NCBI GenBank assembly: GCA_964405325.1
Contig: CAYONM010000162.1
Span: 1-8,629 of the forward strand
Length of the DNA: 8,629 bases
Source of the DNA: CAYONM01 sp964405325
GTDB lineage: Bacteria; Planctomycetota; UBA11346
Direction: 5' to 3'
The notes beneath the pieces were generated by a model. The model did no database searches, was not told where the DNA came from, and was given only the letters and a program-made list of their open reading frames with translations. The translations under genes were made by a program, and so were the position numbers. This document shows, piece by piece, positions 5,877 to 8,629 of this stretch. The first letter of the stretch is position 1. Each line of letters begins with the position of its first letter.

Positions 5877-7676
5877 TTGAAGACTGGTGCATTAGCTGTT
5901 TACAAAGGCAAAGCCGCACGAATCGATCACTGGGCTGACAAGATCAGCATCACCACCGCCGATGGCCGTAGTGTGCGCGTGCGTGAGAAGGATCTGGTGG
6001 TGCTGCATCCCGGGCCGACCCCCAGCCTGGAGCTGACACCGCTGCCGGTGGCAGTGGCCGAGGTGCATGAGCTGCTGGCCGAGGAGCCGGTAGCGTTTGA
6101 GGAATTTGTCCAGTTGGCCTGCGATGACGATAGCGCGGTTGCCGCATGGACAGCCTGGCAGTTGCTGCAGGACGGTTTGCATTTCATCCAGGAAGGTGAA
6201 CTGATTCTGGCCCGGCCGGCGGCGGCAGTGGCCGAGTTGCAGGCCAGCCGCGCCGCCCGTGCGGCGCAGGCCGAGCGCCAGGCGGCGTTCAAGCAGCGGA
6301 TTGCCGATGGCGTCTGGCAGGACGATGACCGAGAGCAGCTGGAGCATGTCGCCGATTACGCTCGCGGGCAGAGCGAACGCTGTGGCCTGTTGAGCGAGCT
6401 GGGCGTTCCTTTGGAGCCTGCCGCGGCGCATGCCTTGTTGCTGCGTCTGGGGTACTGGAGCAAGCAAGTGAATCCCTATCCGCCGCGACAAGGAGTGGAT
6501 CTGGCGACGGTTGCCTTGCCGCTACCTGCCTTGCCGACGGAGACGCGACAGGATTTCGACAAGCAGATCGCCTTGGCCATCGATGAGGCCGACAATCAGG
6601 ATCCGGATGACGCCATCGCCGTGGATGGCGAGTGGCTGTGGGTGCATGTGGCCGATGCCGCGGCCCTGGTGCCGGCTGACTCGGCCATCGACCTCGCTGC
6701 CCGGCAACGCGGTGCCAGCGTCTATCTGCCGGAAATCCAGGCTCCCATGCTGCCGCCGGAGTGCGTGCACCAGCTGGGCTTGGGGCTACAGGAGCGCAGT
6801 CCCAGTCTGGCCATTGGCCTGCGTTTCGCTGGAGCGGACATCGTCGAGACCCGCATCACCCCGGCTTGGGTGCGGGTGCAGCGACTCAGTTATGCCGAGG
6901 CCGATGCGCGGATGCAGGACAGGCCCTTGGCGGAGCTGGCGCGCCTGTTGGAGCCCTTCCGGCGTACCCGCCTCGACCGGGCCCTGGCCTGCATCGATCT
7001 GCCCGAGGTCCGTTTACGGGTGCTCGATGGCCAGGTGTCTCTTCAGCCGGTGCAGCGATGCCGGAGCCGCGAGCTGGTGATGGAAGCGATGTTGGCAGCC
7101 GGGGTCGGGGTGGTGAAGTGGTGCGCCTCGCGCGATCTGCCCATTCCCCGGGCTGGCCAGGGCGAGCCCAAGCAATTGGCGGGGCATGCCGACGCGCTCA
7201 GTGGCATGTTTGCACGCATGCTGTGTATGCAGCCCAGCAAGGTAGGGCTGGATCCTGGTGCTCATGCCGGGCTCGGCTTGGATGCCTATACCCGTGCCAC
7301 CTCACCCCTGCGGCGTTATGGTGATCTGCTGGTACATCAGCAGATCCGTAGTCTGTTCCGGCATGAGCAGCCCCTGTCGGCAGAGGCGTTGGCCCTGCGT
7401 CTGGCGCAAGGGGAGGAGGCCAGTCGTCGTATTCGTCGCTGCGAGCGTCTAACCAACCAGCATTGGACCTTGGTCTGGCTGCAGCAGCATCCGGATTGGC
7501 AGGGAGAGGCGGTGGTGGTGCACCAGGACGGCAAGCAGGCCACGGTGTTGTTGCCGGAGCTGGGCTTCCAGGCGCAGATGCGCCTGGGTGGCGTGTCGCT
7601 GGATACCGTCATCCAGGTGCGGCTGATTGAGTGTGAACTTCCCCATCTGGGTTGTCGTTTGCAGCGGGTACGTTGA
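5877..7676 (+). CDS. RNase II/VacB-family 3'-5' exoribonuclease
   Basis: This protein hydrolyses RNA processively from the 3' end in the cytoplasm. From the TTG start it has 599 residues. Residues 4-45 look like a small beta-barrel. Residues 58-114 look like a winged helix (VAEVHELLAEEPVAFEEFVQ), followed by an Ala/Arg-rich helix at 115-145. The RNB catalytic domain covers about 222-535. The magnesium-binding aspartates D236, D242, D244 and D245 (in AIDEADNQDPDDA) have exactly the spacing of E. coli RNase II D201, D207, D209 and D210. The second signature is YTRATSPLRRYGD (471-483), which carries the catalytic Arg region. Residues about 540-599 form a degenerate S1/OB domain. Canonical RNase II and RNase R have tandem cold-shock domains at the N-terminus; a winged-helix version is known from Deinococcus RNase II (DrII) and related proteins, and this one resembles that type. 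The frame is open back to 5625, but residues before 5877 show no homology. It heads a probable three-gene operon. Confidence 0.9.
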   Translation: MKTGALAVYKGKAARIDHWADKISITTADGRSVRVREKDLVVLHPGPTPSLELTPLPVAVAEVHELLAEEPVAFEEFVQLACDDDSAVAAWTAWQLLQDGLHFIQEGELILARPAAAVAELQASRAARAAQAERQAAFKQRIADGVWQDDDREQLEHVADYARGQSERCGLLSELGVPLEPAAAHALLLRLGYWSKQVNPYPPRQGVDLATVALPLPALPTETRQDFDKQIALAIDEADNQDPDDAIAVDGEWLWVHVADAAALVPADSAIDLAARQRGASVYLPEIQAPMLPPECVHQLGLGLQERSPSLAIGLRFAGADIVETRITPAWVRVQRLSYAEADARMQDRPLAELARLLEPFRRTRLDRALACIDLPEVRLRVLDGQVSLQPVQRCRSRELVMEAMLAAGVGVVKWCASRDLPIPRAGQGEPKQLAGHADALSGMFARMLCMQPSKVGLDPGAHAGLGLDAYTRATSPLRRYGDLLVHQQIRSLFRHEQPLSAEALALRLAQGEEASRRIRRCERLTNQHWTLVWLQQHPDWQGEAVVVHQDGKQATVLLPELGFQAQMRLGGVSLDTVIQVRLIECELPHLGCRLQRVR

Positions 7677-7782
7677 GGGCGCGGCAGCTCCCGGTTGCGC
7701 AGGCGCTTTCGAGCGACCATGCTGTGCCATCGCCAGGCCACTGTCGTCTGTCGACCTTACCGATTCCAAGCGAGGGTTGATC

Positions 7783-8151
7783 ATGGATCCCTGGCAAATC
7801 TCCAGCGCTGGACTGCCATCCGAAGACTTCCTGCAGAGTCTGTGCAGCACCATGCAGGATCTCGGCATCGACCCCCGTGAGCTGGAACGGGTTAGTCCGA
7901 CTTTCCTCAACTTCATCTATTACCTACACGAGGATATTGCCCGTCTCGAAGAAGAGGTCATCAACGCCAACGATCTGGTCCAGTGGCTGAGCGACGACAA
8001 CGACCGCCTGCGTCGGCAGCGCAACGAGCTGTATCAACGTACCGGAGCGGATCCCCAGCCGGAAACGCCGTTGCGCAACGATGCGATTTTCAATGCCGAA
8101 CCCGCGCATGCTCGGACCCAGCATCGCCGACAGTCACGATTGAATGGCTGA
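7783..8151 (+). CDS. conserved-type small coiled-coil protein of unknown function
   Basis: I do not recognise this 122-residue protein. The ATG at 7783 has GAGGG (7772-7776) 6 bases upstream, an excellent ribosome-binding site, so the start is well supported. Residues 12-45 are predicted helical (FLQSLCSTMQDLGID, RELERVSPTFLNFIYYLHED). Residues 47-88 form an acidic/basic heptad-like coiled coil (IARLEEEVINANDLVQWLSD, then DNDRLRRQRNELYQR). The last ~35 residues are polar and probably disordered, with many Arg, Gln and Pro. There is no signal peptide or membrane segment, so it is probably cytoplasmic and oligomeric. It lies 106 bases after the exoribonuclease gene and overlaps the next gene by 8 bases, which suggests co-transcription. 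The W-L-S-D-D-N-D-R-L segment recalls basic-zipper-like scaffolds, but there is no DNA-binding motif to support that. Confidence 0.75.
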   Translation: MDPWQISSAGLPSEDFLQSLCSTMQDLGIDPRELERVSPTFLNFIYYLHEDIARLEEEVINANDLVQWLSDDNDRLRRQRNELYQRTGADPQPETPLRNDAIFNAEPAHARTQHRRQSRLNG

Positions 8152-8587
8152 TCGGGGGCGGCTGATTACCAGCGTGCAGCTGTTGAGTGCCACGGTGGCC
8201 TGCGTACCGGTTGCTTGGCCGCCGCAGGGCTGGTGGTGGGGTCTGGGGCTGGTTGCCCTCGGCCTGTGGTTCGGCCTGTGGACCATGTGGCACAACCGAC
8301 CGGGCAACTTCAGCATCTGGCCGCAACCGAGCTCGGATGCGCAGCTGATCACCACTGGCCCCTATGCTTGGGTTCGGCATCCCATGTATACTGCGTTGTG
8401 TCTGAACTGCGCTGGTCTCGCTGTATGGTATGGCACGTGGTATCAGGGGCTGGCGGCAGCGCTGGTGTTGCCCATCGTGGTGGCCAAAGCCCGATTGGAG
8501 GAACGGCATTTGCGGCAGCTCTTTGCCACCTATCCGGCCTATGCTGCCATCACCCCCATGCTGTTGCCACGACCGCGCTTGTCATAA
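8144..8587 (+). CDS. isoprenylcysteine carboxyl methyltransferase (ICMT)/PEMT-like membrane methyltransferase
   Basis: This 147-residue integral membrane protein belongs to the ICMT/phospholipid N-methyltransferase superfamily, which transfers a methyl group from S-adenosylmethionine to a lipid-like or membrane-associated substrate. The family signature is clear: LITTGPYAWVRHPMYTALCL at about 67-86 (G-P-Y-x-x-x-R-H-P-x-Y), and near the C-terminus LEERHLRQLFATYPAYAAI followed by LLPRPR, the conserved E-E-x-x-L and Y-x-x-Y-x-x-x-x-P-x-x-x-P-R. Hydrophobic segments lie at about 10-26, 29-48 and 80-112. The ATG at 8144 lies within the end of the preceding gene (ATGGCTGA, 8-base overlap) without a strong ribosome-binding site, which suggests translational coupling. 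Bacterial members rarely have a known substrate, and true prenylated-protein methylation is not implied. Length is typical for short bacterial members. Confidence 0.85.
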   Translation: MADRGRLITSVQLLSATVACVPVAWPPQGWWWGLGLVALGLWFGLWTMWHNRPGNFSIWPQPSSDAQLITTGPYAWVRHPMYTALCLNCAGLAVWYGTWYQGLAAALVLPIVVAKARLEERHLRQLFATYPAYAAITPMLLPRPRLS

Positions 8588-8629
8588 ATGCGCGACGACA
8601 TCGGCCAGCCTTGATGCGTCCCTCAGAGG
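8582..8629 (-). CDS. possible 3' end of a convergent gene, cut by the window edge
   Basis: Read leftwards from the right edge, one frame is open for 15 codons (PLRDASRLADVVAHL) and ends with TGA at 8582-8584, overlapping the last codons of the methyltransferase gene. The residues look protein-like, but the piece is too short to name, and a chance open frame of this length is common. Confidence 0.25.
   Translation of the reverse strand, partial: PLRDASRLADVVAHL

Noticed and set aside
1..8629. CRISPR arrays, tRNA, rRNA, toxin-antitoxin or phage genes
   Set aside because: No regularly spaced direct repeats, no tRNA cloverleaf and no relevant protein families were seen. The only repeat clusters are the hairpin array and the short repeats described.

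Overview
The window is GC-rich bacterial DNA and probably comes from a gammaproteobacterium. Three features point that way: a YbaL-type CPA2 antiporter, an RNase II-family exoribonuclease with a winged-helix N-terminus, and a REP/RAYT-type element. No rRNA or other marker gene confirms it. The left third (sulfatase, AraC and LacI regulators) would also fit marine polysaccharide-degrading bacteria such as Verrucomicrobia, so the taxonomy is tentative. The first ~120 bases contain 15-A and 16-G homopolymer runs and look like a poor-quality contig end.

Layout. Bases 122-421 (minus) hold an internal fragment of a carbohydrate-type sulfatase. It runs head-to-head, with no gap, into an AraC-family regulator (plus, to 1079) that has lost the start of its sensor domain. 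Two divergent genes both lacking their N-termini at one point (about 416-428) indicate a deletion or a chimeric join. A complete LacI-family regulator (1094-2089, minus) converges on the AraC gene. Palindromic sequence lies just upstream of its start, but no target gene is present. About 400 bases without a recognisable gene follow. Bases 2495-5236 (minus) encode a 913-residue monovalent cation:proton antiporter fused to an RCK/TrkA-N domain, a CBS pair and a PTS EIIA-type domain with its active-site histidine.

Between the antiporter and the exoribonuclease (5237-5876) lies the remains of a RAYT (REP-associated tyrosine transposase) gene. It has a strong ribosome-binding site, an in-frame stop at codon 6 and only the first ~50 codons. 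It runs directly into an array of five hairpins, two of them sharing the core CCCCAACGGGG. This looks like a decayed or miniaturised REP/RAYT element.

Bases 5877-8587 (plus) form a likely operon: an RNase II-family 3'-5' exoribonuclease (TTG start), a 122-residue coiled-coil protein of unknown function, and an isoprenylcysteine methyltransferase-like membrane protein whose start overlaps the preceding stop by 8 bases. A short open minus-strand frame at the right edge may be the 3' end of the next gene.

The most interesting points are the covalent EIIA-antiporter fusion, the nonsense-mutated RAYT with its hairpin array, and the double truncation of the sulfatase and AraC genes. I found no CRISPR array, tRNA, rRNA or phage module.
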